Of a DNA stretch of 64,000 bases, positions 24,841-34,863 are shown piece after piece. Source of the stretch: an uncultured Planctomycetaceae bacterium (GTDB lineage Bacteria > Planctomycetota > Planctomycetia > Planctomycetales > Planctomycetaceae); contig CALSLT010000047.1 in NCBI GenBank assembly GCA_943787265.1, forward strand, positions 1 through 64,000, written 5' to 3'. How positions within the stretch are numbered: the stretch's first letter is position 1; each line of letters starts with the position of its first letter. The notes beneath the pieces were generated by a model. It worked only from the letters and a program-made list of their open reading frames with translations. It did no database searches and was not told the origin of the DNA. The translations under genes and the position numbers were made by a program.

Positions 24841-26903
24841 ATGAGATTCATTCGAGCCACTGTTTTCCGCCAGGTAACTCTTAAGTGCTTGATCATGATG
24901 CTCACGAGCGGTTTTCTCACGTTTTCGGCGTTGGAAGTCTGCCGAGGTGAGCAAGCCGCGAAACAGCCTGGTAGATCATTGCGGGATCTGCCGCCTCTGT
25001 TCGAGCGGCCGATGAACGACGGTTCGTACTACGTCGTAGATTCAGAAGCTGGATCGGATGCTGGGCCGGGTTCGAAGGATCGTCCGTGGGCGACGATCAA
25101 CCATGCGCTGTCACAGATCGCGGCCGGCGACACTCTGTACCTTCGAGAAGGCAGCTATTTCGAAAACGTCTACTGCGCCGTCGCTGGCAAGGAGAGTCAG
25201 CCGATCACGATTCGTTCGTGGCCAGGCGAACGGGTTTTTGTTGAAGGCGGCATGGCAGAGTTTCAGCACTCACCGGCAACAGCGTGGGAGCCTTTTCCGG
25301 AAGGTGCGGAGGGAGAGTTCGTTTCGACCGGGACATTCCGAAACATTCGCGATGTTGTTGGTTTGCTTGGTGATTCGAATATCGGCCTGCAAACTTACTG
25401 GCACGTTGCCGACCTGCGAGCGTCGAACGAAATGTGGATTGTCGACAAGGAAACGAGGTCGGTCGCTCCTGTCTACTGCGGGCCGGGGCTTTGGTACAAC
25501 AAACAGACCGGTCGCATCCACGTCCGACTGGCTCATACTCACATCGATAATCCAGCCGTCGAGAATTATTCCGGAGAAACCGACCCTCGAAAGCTGCCTT
25601 TGATCATCGCTCCGTTCGCGTCGGTGCCGTTGTTTATCGATCAGGCGATGAACGTTCGGTTTCAGGACCTGGTGATTCGCGGCGGCGGGTTGAATTCGGT
25701 CGTTCTGCAATTCGGGGTGAACGTCGAATTCGACAACGTAACGGTCTTCGCTGGGACGTACGGAATCAGAGCACGATCGACCGGGCCGTTTCGGATGGTC
25801 AACTCCGGAGTTCACGGAAACATCCCGCCCTGGGGCTTCCGGAACGAAAACTCGCTGCACACCTACACGGCCCGTTATTACGACCCGTTCTTCAAAGAGC
25901 CGGGGACGGAAACTCGTAATGTTGCTCGTTTGCCGACGCACGCACTGGTTGTGACGGAGGGGACGTTCGAGTTCGAAGTCTTTGCTTACCCGAGAAACCA
26001 CGATTGGGAGATCGCTCATTGCGACTTTTCGGATGGGCACGACGGAGTTTATCTCAGTGGCAAGGAAATCCGTTTTCACCACAACCGAGTTGACAACATC
26101 CAGGACGACGGGATCTTCCTCAGCAGCCCGTCGGACAATTTCAACGACGGGATCTTTATCTATCAGAATCTAATCACGCGATGTCTGATGGCGTTTGGGT
26201 GCCACTCGCGAGGTGGGCCGACGGGCAACATGTACATCTTTCGAAATATCGCTGATCTGCGGCAGGAGTGAATGCGGGCAGACCGTCGCCTGAGTTTCCG
26301 CAAGGGCGAATTTCGTCGTACCAGGTTTACCTCATGCACGGTCGAAACAAAGATCCGGATGTTGAATCGCTCCACTTCTATCAGAACACTCTGGTGAGCA
26401 ATACAGACGCTTACGGTTATGCTCAGCGGCTGCTCAGTCGTTCGAACAGCCGATCAGAACGTCGAGTTTTCAATAATATCTGTGTCTACCTGAATCGGTA
26501 TGGCCAGTTGCGATCGTTTGGCGACGTGCCGCCCGACATTCACTGTGACGGTAATTTGCACTGGTGTGTCAATCCTAAAGTCGCTGTCCCGAAAAACTAT
26601 CTCGATCGCATCCGAAATCACCCGACGTCTCTCGCTAATAAGGCGGCGTATCCGCCCGGCTGGGCGAGTAAAGCTGTGGTTGGCGATCCAGGTTTTCTGA
26701 AGTTTCAACGCGGGCCGGAGACATCTTGCGACTTTCGCTTGAAGGAAAGCAGTTTGGCGATAGGCGCGGGAATCAATCTGCCCGTCGACTACGAAGACCC
26801 GTACCGACCGCAAAACAACTCGTCGCCAGACATCGGGGCAATTCCGTACGGACAGGATGTATTTGCGACCGGCCGCGACTTTGCGAATCCCTTGGATAAT
26901 TGA
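24841..26903 (+). pseudogene. Secreted beta-helix protein, frameshifted near residue 475
   Basis: A signal-bearing protein (MRFIRATVFRQVTLKCLIMM..., cleavage near VCRGEQA) with DUF1565-like YYVVDSEAGSDAGPGSKDRP and RPWATINHALSQIAAGDTLY, then a right-handed beta-helix (IRGGGLNSVVLQFGVNVEFD, SDGHDGVYLSGKEIRFHHNR). The first frame stops at TGA 26269-26271; the next frame continues (VNAGRPSPEFPQGRISSYQV to 26903) with the expected remaining helix and a closing SSPDIGAIPYG. Adding one G in the GG run near 26265 would give DLRQGVNAGRP and one frame of about 687 codons. So either a real single-base deletion or a read error. Substrate is probably a polysaccharide, by family. Confidence 0.8.
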
Positions 26904-26959
26904 ATTAGAAATCGCGACCGTTGGTTTCATGCCGACGTTAACGCACCAGGAGAAGAGCT

Positions 26960-28968
26960 ATGAAGTTTCAACTTGCTGCGTCGTTGATCGTCGCTTTGGT
27001 TTCGTTTTTCCAGACAGAGGGCAGGGCGGAAACGCTTACCCTGGCACGCGACGGACGCTCGAACGCGCTGATCGTTCTGAAGAATGAGCCGTCGGTCGCC
27101 GCGCGAAACACCGCTGGCATCCTGGCTGATCATCTCAAGCAGATTTGTGGAGGCGAGTTCGTCATCGTCACAGAGGCTGCACTCGGCGATGTGAAAGTTG
27201 TCGATCAAAAGATCGTTGCTTCGGCGGAACCGCTTGTGGAGAACTTCATTCTGATCGGCGAGAGCAAGCTGGCTCAGGCACTCGGTGCGACGGTGGACGG
27301 ACTTGGTCCGGGCGGAGTCCTGATTCGCACGTTGCCCAACGCTCTGGTGCTGCTTGGGCCGAGCAAGACGACACCGTCTGATCAGTCGGGAACTCGATAT
27401 GCCGTCACGACGTTTTCTTGAGGATTCGCTGGGGTGTCGATTTTTATGGCCGGGTGAACTCGGGAAGGTCGTGCCGAAACGTGCGACAATCGAAATTGAA
27501 CCGATCAACCATCAATTCACCCCCGTTTTGCGACAACGCCGCATTCGCATGGCAAGTGGATATGGAGACCGCAAAGATAAAGGCGTGATTCGCCTCGGGT
27601 TTAACGAAGCCGACTATCATCGCATTCAGAAGCCAGCAATGGAGACGAAATCGCAGGACGGCGGTTGGGCAGGTTGGCATCGACTCGGAGGAACACTGCG
27701 ACTCGCGTCTGGCCATTCCTTTGGCTACATGTGGGAGAAGCATAAAGACACGCATCCGGAATGGTTCGCCGTTCAGCCCGACGGAACGCGAGATCAGAGC
27801 CGCAGTCCTGATCGTTCTCGACTCTGTGTTTCCAATATCGAACTGATCGAAGAGATCGCCCGCGGCCGCATCGAACAGCTCAGCAAGTCGGACAACAAGA
27901 GCGTTTCGATCGGGCCGAATGATGGTGGGCAGACCTCTTTCTGTCTGTGTGATGAGTGTAAGAAGCTCGACCCACCAAACAGTCGAAAGCTGGAGAACGG
28001 ACGCCTGGCATTGACCGATCGCTACGTCTACTTCTTCCCCCCTTCCTGGAATGAGATCGCCAAACGCGTCGTCAAAGTTCATCCTGACGCGTGGCTGACG
28101 GCAGACGCCTACAGTGTTTACGCCGCTCCGCCTGTTCAGCGGACGTTGCACCCGAGAATCGCCATTCGGTACGTCGGCATCAAGTACAACAATGACGAGA
28201 AACGGCAGCAGGATCGCGACGATTGGGATGCATGGTCGAAGGCAGTGAAGAATATCTACTTCCGTCCGAATCTCTTGCTCTCCGGGCGGCGGCAGGGCAC
28301 GCCGATGGTCTACGTCCACAAAATGGCCAAAGACATGAAGTACATGGCTCGGAATTCGTTAATCGGAACGGACTTCGATTCGTGCTGTCATCACTGGGCG
28401 ACTCAAGGATTGAACTATTACGTTTGTGCAAAACTGCATTGGAACCCGGAACTCGATATCGACGAGCTGATCGACGATTACTGCCGATCGGGCTTTGGTG
28501 CTGGCGCCGATTCGGTCAGGAAATACTTTCTTCGAGTAGAAGAGATCACGAACAGAAATGGCCGCTCAGCAACTGGGGTACTCGGAACTCTACACACCCA
28601 AAGTGATTGACGAACTGCGTGGTTATCTCGAGGCGGCAAAGACCGCAACAAAAGCCGAACTCGATGCTCACAGTCGAGTCGCGTTCGTCCGCAGCGGACT
28701 GGAATACACGGACGCCTACGTCGCCGCATTCCACATCATCCGCGAACATCAGACACGCAATCCGGATGGTGGACGACTGCCGAACGAGACGAAGCAGCGG
28801 ATACGTGCGGCCCTCGACAACAACTGGCTGGTGTCACGTGACGTCTTTGAAAACAACCATCTTGCCGTCAACGTCGCGACGGTCGCCTGGGGAAGCTGGG
28901 CCTACTTCGGTCGATTCTACTGGAGCGAGCCGTCACCAGAGGTGCGAGCCAGAGCCGGGAACCAGTGA
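26960..28968 (+). pseudogene. DUF4838 (glycosidase-like) secreted protein with two frameshifts
   Basis: Three frames in series make up one protein of about 669 codons. Part 1 (26960-27421) has a signal peptide and an N-terminal domain like those of family 67-type glycosidases (RNTAGILADHLKQICGGEFV). Part 2 (to 28610) is the DUF4838 core: FLEDSLGCRFLWPGELG, KHKDTHPEWFAVQPDGTRD, SIGPNDGGQTSFCLCDECKK. Part 3 (28559-28968) is the C-terminal helical end. Removing one T from TTTT 27413-27416 joins TTF to LEDSLG; removing one A from AAA 28556-28558 joins ITNR to MAAQQLG. Both are homopolymer insertions. It follows the beta-helix gene by 56 bases. Confidence 0.82.
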
Positions 28969-29130
28969 CGTGAAGGATCACCTTGTCGGTAGCCAGACAT
29001 CGATTCGTAGTTTCTGAGATATCGGTTGCGGAGTCTGGGAATAAGTCGGCGGCTGAATGCATCATCCAGAATGGTTACCAGCGCTCGAATGCTCTTCGGG
29101 GCGAGCCACCAGGTCTACTCTCCATTTCGG

Positions 29131-31563
29131 ATGATGAGGATGCTCATGCACGTACCGACCGGTTTTCTTTTGCGAATTGCGCTCGTCGCCGTCATCCTGT
29201 ACGTCACCGGTTGCGGCAGCGGCGATGGCGTTCGTGAGGATCGTAGTATTCACTCGGCAGCCGATGGTGGCGCGTTGAGTTTTCAGCATGGTGACCAGGG
29301 CGTTTACGTTTCTGTCGACGGAGAACTACAGCAGGTTTACCAGCCGACTGAAGACGTTCTCGCCACAAGCACGCCTCTGTGGGCTCCTGATAGTGGCAGG
29401 ATGATCTTCACCGTTGCGACGGCGGTTAAGAACTCCCCGAATGAGGCGAATGCTGCCGGACCAGAGTGGGACGACTCGCCGGACGGTCGCGTGATGCAGA
29501 AGCGGTCGATTCGTTACGCATGCCGCATGCACGAGAAGGACACGGAAGCGGGAACCGTTCCCGACGTTCTGTTCGAAGCGACCTGCGACCACGTTGGTTA
29601 CGTTGCCGCGAATCTTGCCGTCCGCTGGCACCCCGACGAGAGTGCCATCATTTACCTCGATCAGAACCAGCAGGGGAAACTCGAACTTCAAAGCTGGAAC
29701 CTGGCGGAAGGTAGATCCGAGACAGCGTTTGCACACTCGGCCGACGCCATGATTTTCGATTGGGCGCCGGACAATCAGAATCTGGTGTGCGTGCTGGACG
29801 ATCCTGATCCCAAAGTGCGAGGCATCTGGTTCGGTACGCCGGGCGAGGATGACTGGTGGCACGTCACTAATTCGGCCGGGGCCGAACCTGCTTACCCTCT
29901 GATCAATTCCTTAGGCGGTATGGAGCTGCTGCTGGGCGGGCAGTTCGGGACAGCCAATTCGCCAATCGAACGCTTGCGATCAGCAAAGCCCGCGTGGAAT
30001 CGAGAAGGATCGGCATTCGCCTTTGTCGCCGGTAGGAGCGTGAACGATCAAGTCACGTTCACGATTGAACGTGGCGATCCTGTCTCGCGCGAAATTGTCA
30101 CAATTGCGGAGTCACCGAACTCATTTACCGATCTACACTGGCATTCCGACGGATCAAAACTGGGTACGGTCCAACAGGACGAACAGCGATCGCTGCGAAT
30201 TATCTCATTGGATGGAAACCTCAGCGATTCAGTCAGTAGTGACCCCGTTCGCAGATTTGTCGGGTGGAATTCCGCCGGAGACAAATTGGCCTACGTTGTA
30301 CCGCAACGCCCGTCGGTCCCCGAGTCCGATCAACCGACAGAGTTCCAAAATCCCTGGGCGTTCCTGCTGTTGTCAGATCCGTATGCCAGGGATTCACTGA
30401 TCACCGCTGACGCGGATGGTCTTGAAAATGTTCAGGACATCTTTTCAGGCATGCGTCTCACGTTTCCGAACTGGTCGCCAGACGGACGCAAACTGACATT
30501 CTGGGCGACATACAGCCCGTCGTATCGATCCTGGTTTGGTCGGCTGTTCGGACTCGGTATGCGGCGCGGAGACCCGGCTGTGGCGTTTGACGTTGAAACC
30601 GGACGCCTGGATTGGATGCCGGTCAATCCGCGTGAAAAGATTCAGATCGGCCACTATTACCTGATGCAGAAAGACAACCTTGCCGCGTTGAAATGGTACC
30701 AAGAAGCTCGCGAAGAACTTGGACCTCTGACTCGGCCGACCATTCAGGAGTTTGCTGGCACGTTACGAAATCAGTCGGCGTTGACGCTGTTTCAGTCAAT
30801 CTGCCTCAGGCGACTTGGTCGGGATGACGAGTCCCTTAAGTTGCTGGCGGAGTTTCACGAAATGTTTCTACCTGAGTTGCCAAAGGACGATGCGGCACTT
30901 TCAGAACCCACCTGGAATGCCGCAATGCTCCGTCGTGCTGTGCAGCCAGATGGTTTGTGGGCGGCTCTGTTGCGGGACTGCTACATCGCGGAAGCCTGTT
31001 TGAGCCTGAACTCTCCCGAAGAATCTCAATACTACCTTGAGCAATCAGGACAGAAAGCGGACTCAAACGCGAAACGGCTGAGCAACGCGATTGTGGTTTC
31101 GCAACTCCTTCTGTTGCAGACGCGATACGGCGAATACACCGAGTTCGTCACACAGACACTCCTGCCGGCCGTGATTGACGAACTGGCTGCTGTGCCGAAC
31201 GGCACTGAGCAACCGTTCGATTGGATCCAGTCTGACAATCCGCGAAGTCTGGTTGTGTTCTCCGCGGGGCTGGCGATGCTGCCGATGTTTTCGGAGGAAT
31301 TTCTTGAAGAACTTGATCGGGATCAGATTGAGACACTGTCAGCCGAGTGGGAAGTTCTGCGAGATCGAAGTGACCAGCCGGTATGCCACCTGGCAACTGA
31401 CCTTTTCCTGAAGTCAGCCTATGCGCGATTGAAGAATGCTGAACTTCAGGACGACGCGAGTGGCCGCCTAAAGTCGAATCGCGTGCTGGGACAGGTGCTG
31501 AACCGCAGCGACATCAGCGAACTGATTGCCGGACTCCGCCAACTGCAGGGCCAGGCTAAATAG
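29131..31563 (+). CDS. Lipoprotein with PD40 beta-propeller and TPR-like region
   Basis: This protein has about 810 aa and a lipobox-type leader (LLRIALVAVILYVTGCGSG). Residues about 60-480 form a TolB/PD40-like propeller: TPLWAPDSGRMIFTVATA, VRWHPDESAIIYLDQ, FDWAPDNQNLVCVLDD, PAWNREGSAFAFVAG, FPNWSPDGRKLTFWATYSPS. Residues about 520-800 are helical and TPR-like (IGHYYLMQKDNLAALKWYQE, LSLNSPEESQYYLEQSGQ). Such architecture suggests a membrane-anchored scaffold; no catalytic motif is seen. Several Met codons (29131, 29134, 29140, 29146) could start it; all keep the leader. It lies 162 bases after the DUF4838 gene on the same strand. Confidence 0.75.
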   Translation: MMRMLMHVPTGFLLRIALVAVILYVTGCGSGDGVREDRSIHSAADGGALSFQHGDQGVYVSVDGELQQVYQPTEDVLATSTPLWAPDSGRMIFTVATAVKNSPNEANAAGPEWDDSPDGRVMQKRSIRYACRMHEKDTEAGTVPDVLFEATCDHVGYVAANLAVRWHPDESAIIYLDQNQQGKLELQSWNLAEGRSETAFAHSADAMIFDWAPDNQNLVCVLDDPDPKVRGIWFGTPGEDDWWHVTNSAGAEPAYPLINSLGGMELLLGGQFGTANSPIERLRSAKPAWNREGSAFAFVAGRSVNDQVTFTIERGDPVSREIVTIAESPNSFTDLHWHSDGSKLGTVQQDEQRSLRIISLDGNLSDSVSSDPVRRFVGWNSAGDKLAYVVPQRPSVPESDQPTEFQNPWAFLLLSDPYARDSLITADADGLENVQDIFSGMRLTFPNWSPDGRKLTFWATYSPSYRSWFGRLFGLGMRRGDPAVAFDVETGRLDWMPVNPREKIQIGHYYLMQKDNLAALKWYQEAREELGPLTRPTIQEFAGTLRNQSALTLFQSICLRRLGRDDESLKLLAEFHEMFLPELPKDDAALSEPTWNAAMLRRAVQPDGLWAALLRDCYIAEACLSLNSPEESQYYLEQSGQKADSNAKRLSNAIVVSQLLLLQTRYGEYTEFVTQTLLPAVIDELAAVPNGTEQPFDWIQSDNPRSLVVFSAGLAMLPMFSEEFLEELDRDQIETLSAEWEVLRDRSDQPVCHLATDLFLKSAYARLKNAELQDDASGRLKSNRVLGQVLNRSDISELIAGLRQLQGQAK

Positions 31564-31648
31564 CTACCGATCGTTCGCCCCGACGCGGCCGGAAGTCGTG
31601 TTGTACGACTCGCCACAAGTGCCCCGATTCGCGTGGCGTTGCTTGATT

Positions 31649-33271
31649 TCACAATGCAGGTCGATGCCGCTTGATCGTCAGTGGTCCCTGCTGAGTGTAA
31701 GGGTGCTTCGCTTTCATATCGGTGTAGTTAAGCCAGCCGTTGGCGGTGTGGATTCGCTCGATTCCTGCCTTCTCATACTCAAAGAACAACGGCTTCTGGT
31801 GCATGACGACGCGATCGGGATAAACGTCGAAGGCGCACCATGCCACGCCGCCGCCCTTGACCAATGCTGTCCCGCCGAGCGTGAAGTAATGCGTTTCCTC
31901 TTCGTGGCCGTGCCAGAGTGCTCGGTGATAGTGGCCGCTCAGGCTGAGCAGCACTTTGTGCTTCTTCATCAACTCTCGCAGTCGGTCGCGACCTTTGCCG
32001 ATTTGATTGTACTTGCCGGTGCCGCGTTCGTTCTTCTGCCACGGTGAGACGTGCAGAGCGATGACGATGTCTTCGCCAGCTTTCTCCGCCAGTTGGAACT
32101 CGGATTCGATCCAGTCGAGTTGGTCATCACTCATGCCGACATGATTGCCTTCGGCGTCGATGATCACAAAACGAAGGCCTTTGTGGACGACCGAGTAGTG
32201 CAACTCGCGATAAAAGTATTTCCGGAAGAGTTCCGGCTTTTCGTGATTGCCTCGCACATAGTGGTACGGTTTGTCGAAACGTTTCACGAGCTCCTGCATG
32301 GTGACGTAGGCATCGAGGTCGTCGTTGAAATGAATCATGTCGCCAAGCATCAGCGACAGTTCGGCACCGGACCGGTTGATCTGGTCGGTGGCGTGAGCAA
32401 ACCTCGCTTTGTCAGTTCCGACCGACGTGAAGCCCAACTGCGGATCACCCGTGGCGGCAAACCGAAAGATGAGGTCGTCATCGGGTTTCGGCAGAAGGTC
32501 TGGATCACTGAATCCCTGCGGCGGTGTTCGGCTCACGGTCAGATTGTCGACAAGAGACGGATCATCCGGCGTACCGACGGTTCCAATGTAAAGATGTGCC
32601 AGCGGCTGGCGACTCGTTAGAGGCAGATCGTCACCCAGCACCTGAGCGTCGGCCCAGCAGGCGTACGTGCCAGTCTGATAGTCGATCCGGGCGGTCACCG
32701 TGTGCCATTTGTCAGTCTTCGGAGTTCTGGTGTAGAGCCGCCAGTGAGGAACGTTGAAGACCGAATGCCACCGTAGTTCCTCTGTCTCAGAGCCCTTTGC
32801 TTTGTAAGGAGTTGCTGCGACTCGAGCGATGATGTGGTTCGTTTTCTCGCCTCTCATGTCGAAGAACAAGCTACTCTTTAGTTCGGTAGGAAGTTTGAAC
32901 TGTCCCTGGACCCAGACGACGCCGTCTCCGATCGGAGACGTAAGCCGAGTTCGCACTCCCCAGTTGTTTGTACGAAACGGTTCGGGATGCGTAATCGCCA
33001 GTGCCTTCGAACCTTCAACGCCGACCGAGTCTTTCACAATCGCCGCCGGTTTCTGGTCGCCACGAAATCCTTCGAAACCTCGCCACTGCTCGGCGGTGAG
33101 AATCGACTCTCCTACCGCATGACCTTCGAAGGTTTCAGAATAGAGCGGCGAGTCATCAGCTGTCCCGACGGACTCATTCAGAGCGACAAGCAAAACGATC
33201 GTCGAAAGAATTCGTGCGACCGCGGTGCGGCGTGGTTGACGACAGCCGTGTTCGCATCTTGAGAGGCGCAT
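31649..33271 (-). CDS. Secreted calcineurin-type metallophosphoesterase
   Basis: This product has about 540 aa, with a signal peptide (RILSTIVLLVALNESVGTA), an N-terminal concanavalin-like domain (SETFEGHAVGESILTAEQW, WHTVTARIDYQTGTYACW), and a phosphoesterase domain from about 285. Metal ligands follow the family order: FAATGDPQLG, LMLGDMIH, YVRGNHEKP, VIALHVSP and LSLSGHYHRALWHGH (GHxH). The first motif reads GDPQ where many members have DxH, a variation known in secreted planctomycete members. Substrate is unknown. ATG 33271 is chosen over the upstream frame opening at 33304 because no better leader begins earlier. Confidence 0.85.
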   Translation of the reverse strand: MRLSRCEHGCRQPRRTAVARILSTIVLLVALNESVGTADDSPLYSETFEGHAVGESILTAEQWRGFEGFRGDQKPAAIVKDSVGVEGSKALAITHPEPFRTNNWGVRTRLTSPIGDGVVWVQGQFKLPTELKSSLFFDMRGEKTNHIIARVAATPYKAKGSETEELRWHSVFNVPHWRLYTRTPKTDKWHTVTARIDYQTGTYACWADAQVLGDDLPLTSRQPLAHLYIGTVGTPDDPSLVDNLTVSRTPPQGFSDPDLLPKPDDDLIFRFAATGDPQLGFTSVGTDKARFAHATDQINRSGAELSLMLGDMIHFNDDLDAYVTMQELVKRFDKPYHYVRGNHEKPELFRKYFYRELHYSVVHKGLRFVIIDAEGNHVGMSDDQLDWIESEFQLAEKAGEDIVIALHVSPWQKNERGTGKYNQIGKGRDRLRELMKKHKVLLSLSGHYHRALWHGHEEETHYFTLGGTALVKGGGVAWCAFDVYPDRVVMHQKPLFFEYEKAGIERIHTANGWLNYTDMKAKHPYTQQGPLTIKRHRPAL

Positions 33272-33360
33272 AGGGGCAGCTTTCAAACGTGATACTGAAA
33301 TCAACCTTGCTGACAGGCTGGTACAAAACTCGCTGCGATGATTGTTCGATCGTCAACGAC

Positions 33361-34674
33361 CTACGAAATCAATTCTGGGATCAGGCTGGACGTTTCCAGG
33401 ATGTATCGCGGCCGCCCGGAGTGGTCGAGATTCGTCGCGGTTGGATCGATGCCGACGTGCCGGTAGATCATTGAGAGGACGTGTTCCGGGCGGTAAGGAT
33501 TTTCGGAAGGCGCTGTTCCATTGCCGTCGGTTGAGCCGATGACCTGTCCCATTTTCAAACCGCCACCGGACAGAAGGATCGACATTGCCTTGCCCCAGTG
33601 ATCGCGGCCTGCGGAGCGGTTCATGCGCGGAGTTCGGCCGAATTCTCCCGTCACGACGAGCAGCACGTCGTCCTGTAAACCTCGGTCATGGATGTCCTGC
33701 ACGAACCCGGCCACCGCACCGTCCATCGCGGCTCCCCAGGCATCAAATCCCTTGACGATACTTCCGTGATGATCCCAGCTTCCGATCCGCAACGTCACAA
33801 ATGAAACGCCTCGTTCAACAAGTCGACGTGCCAGCAGCATGTTCTGACCGCCGCGGGTGCGGCCGTACAAATCGCGGGTTGGATCGTCTTCCTGATAAAT
33901 GTCGAAGGCTTCGCGAGCGGCCTTGTCAGTGACCATCTCGAAGGCCTGTCGCTCGTAATCGGTCAGGGCATCTGCGACTCCGTGGTTGTCCACGACTCGC
34001 AAGGTCGAGTCGAATCCTTCCAGCAGCCCTCGACGATCCGCGAGACGGTCCGGCGTCAGGCCTTTCAAGAGTGAAACGTTCGGAACTTTGAAGCCGGGCT
34101 TGCTTGGGTTTCCGACAGTCTCAAATGCATTGAATGCGGCGCCGAGCCAACCAGCCTTTCCGAAGCTGATGTTTCGCGGGAGCGTTACGTACGGCGGCAT
34201 ACCCGCAGCGTTCGCGCCGCGCATCTTCGCGACGATTGAACCGGTACTTGGCATCTCGTTGTCGCCGGCACCTCGATCACGCAGGTAGAAGCCGGTCTGC
34301 ATCAGGTGAGCGCTGGTGCGATGGCTGGCGGAGTCATGCGTGACCGACCGGATAACCGCCAGCTTGTCGGCGACAGCAGCCTGCTTCGCCATTCGCTCGC
34401 TGAACTGAACACCGGCAAGTTTTGTTCTGATCGCGTTGAATGGGCCGCGATATTCGGCGGTCGCATGCGGTTTTGGATCGTACGTCTCAAAGTGACTGGG
34501 GCCGCCAACCAATTCCAGAAACACGACAGACTTTCGTGATCGTTTCGCACTGGAGTTTGCGGCTTCGGCCTGATGTCGGAGTAACGTCGGCAACGAAAGG
34601 CCAAATAACCCGCCGAGACCGGCCTGAATGACGTTGCGTCGACTGATTCCGTCGCAGAATTGTGAACGATTCAT
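33361..34674 (-). CDS. DUF1501 protein (stand-alone)
   Basis: This 437-aa protein begins with a Tat-like leader (SRRNVIQAGLGGLFGLSLPT). DUF1501 motifs: VFLELVGGPSHFETYDPKPH, TLRIGSWDHHGSIVKGFDAW, VVTGEFGRTPRMNRSAGRDH and HWGKAMSILLSGGGLKMGQV, ending with the LDHSGRPRYIL box. The family resembles alkaline phosphatase/sulfatase metal sites but has no assigned reaction. Unlike the other DUF1501 genes here it has no adjacent cytochrome-domain partner. It is divergent from the ceramidase-like gene with 189 bases between. Confidence 0.88.
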   Translation of the reverse strand: MNRSQFCDGISRRNVIQAGLGGLFGLSLPTLLRHQAEAANSSAKRSRKSVVFLELVGGPSHFETYDPKPHATAEYRGPFNAIRTKLAGVQFSERMAKQAAVADKLAVIRSVTHDSASHRTSAHLMQTGFYLRDRGAGDNEMPSTGSIVAKMRGANAAGMPPYVTLPRNISFGKAGWLGAAFNAFETVGNPSKPGFKVPNVSLLKGLTPDRLADRRGLLEGFDSTLRVVDNHGVADALTDYERQAFEMVTDKAAREAFDIYQEDDPTRDLYGRTRGGQNMLLARRLVERGVSFVTLRIGSWDHHGSIVKGFDAWGAAMDGAVAGFVQDIHDRGLQDDVLLVVTGEFGRTPRMNRSAGRDHWGKAMSILLSGGGLKMGQVIGSTDGNGTAPSENPYRPEHVLSMIYRHVGIDPTATNLDHSGRPRYILETSSLIPELIS

Positions 34675-34863
34675 TCGGTTTGTTCCTCGGTCGCAATCAG
34701 GATCGCAGTCACTTCATTGGACTTCGCGAAGCGTCACTTAAACGGCAAAACATTGTAGTCAGGTCTGCAGAGTCCGTAGTCGGTCGACGAAAAAAGGCAG
34801 CGGGTTATCGTATGACAGGTTCGATGTTTAGACGCCAGACTGAATTCAGGACAAGGTGACGCC

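Noticed and set aside
25270-26082. Minus-strand frame of 270 codons
   Set aside because: It is antisense to the beta-helix coding region, which has the signal peptide and repeat pattern of a real protein.
27444-28319. Minus-strand frame of 291 codons
   Set aside because: It is antisense to the conserved DUF4838 core and has no motif or start context; a shadow of high-GC coding sequence.
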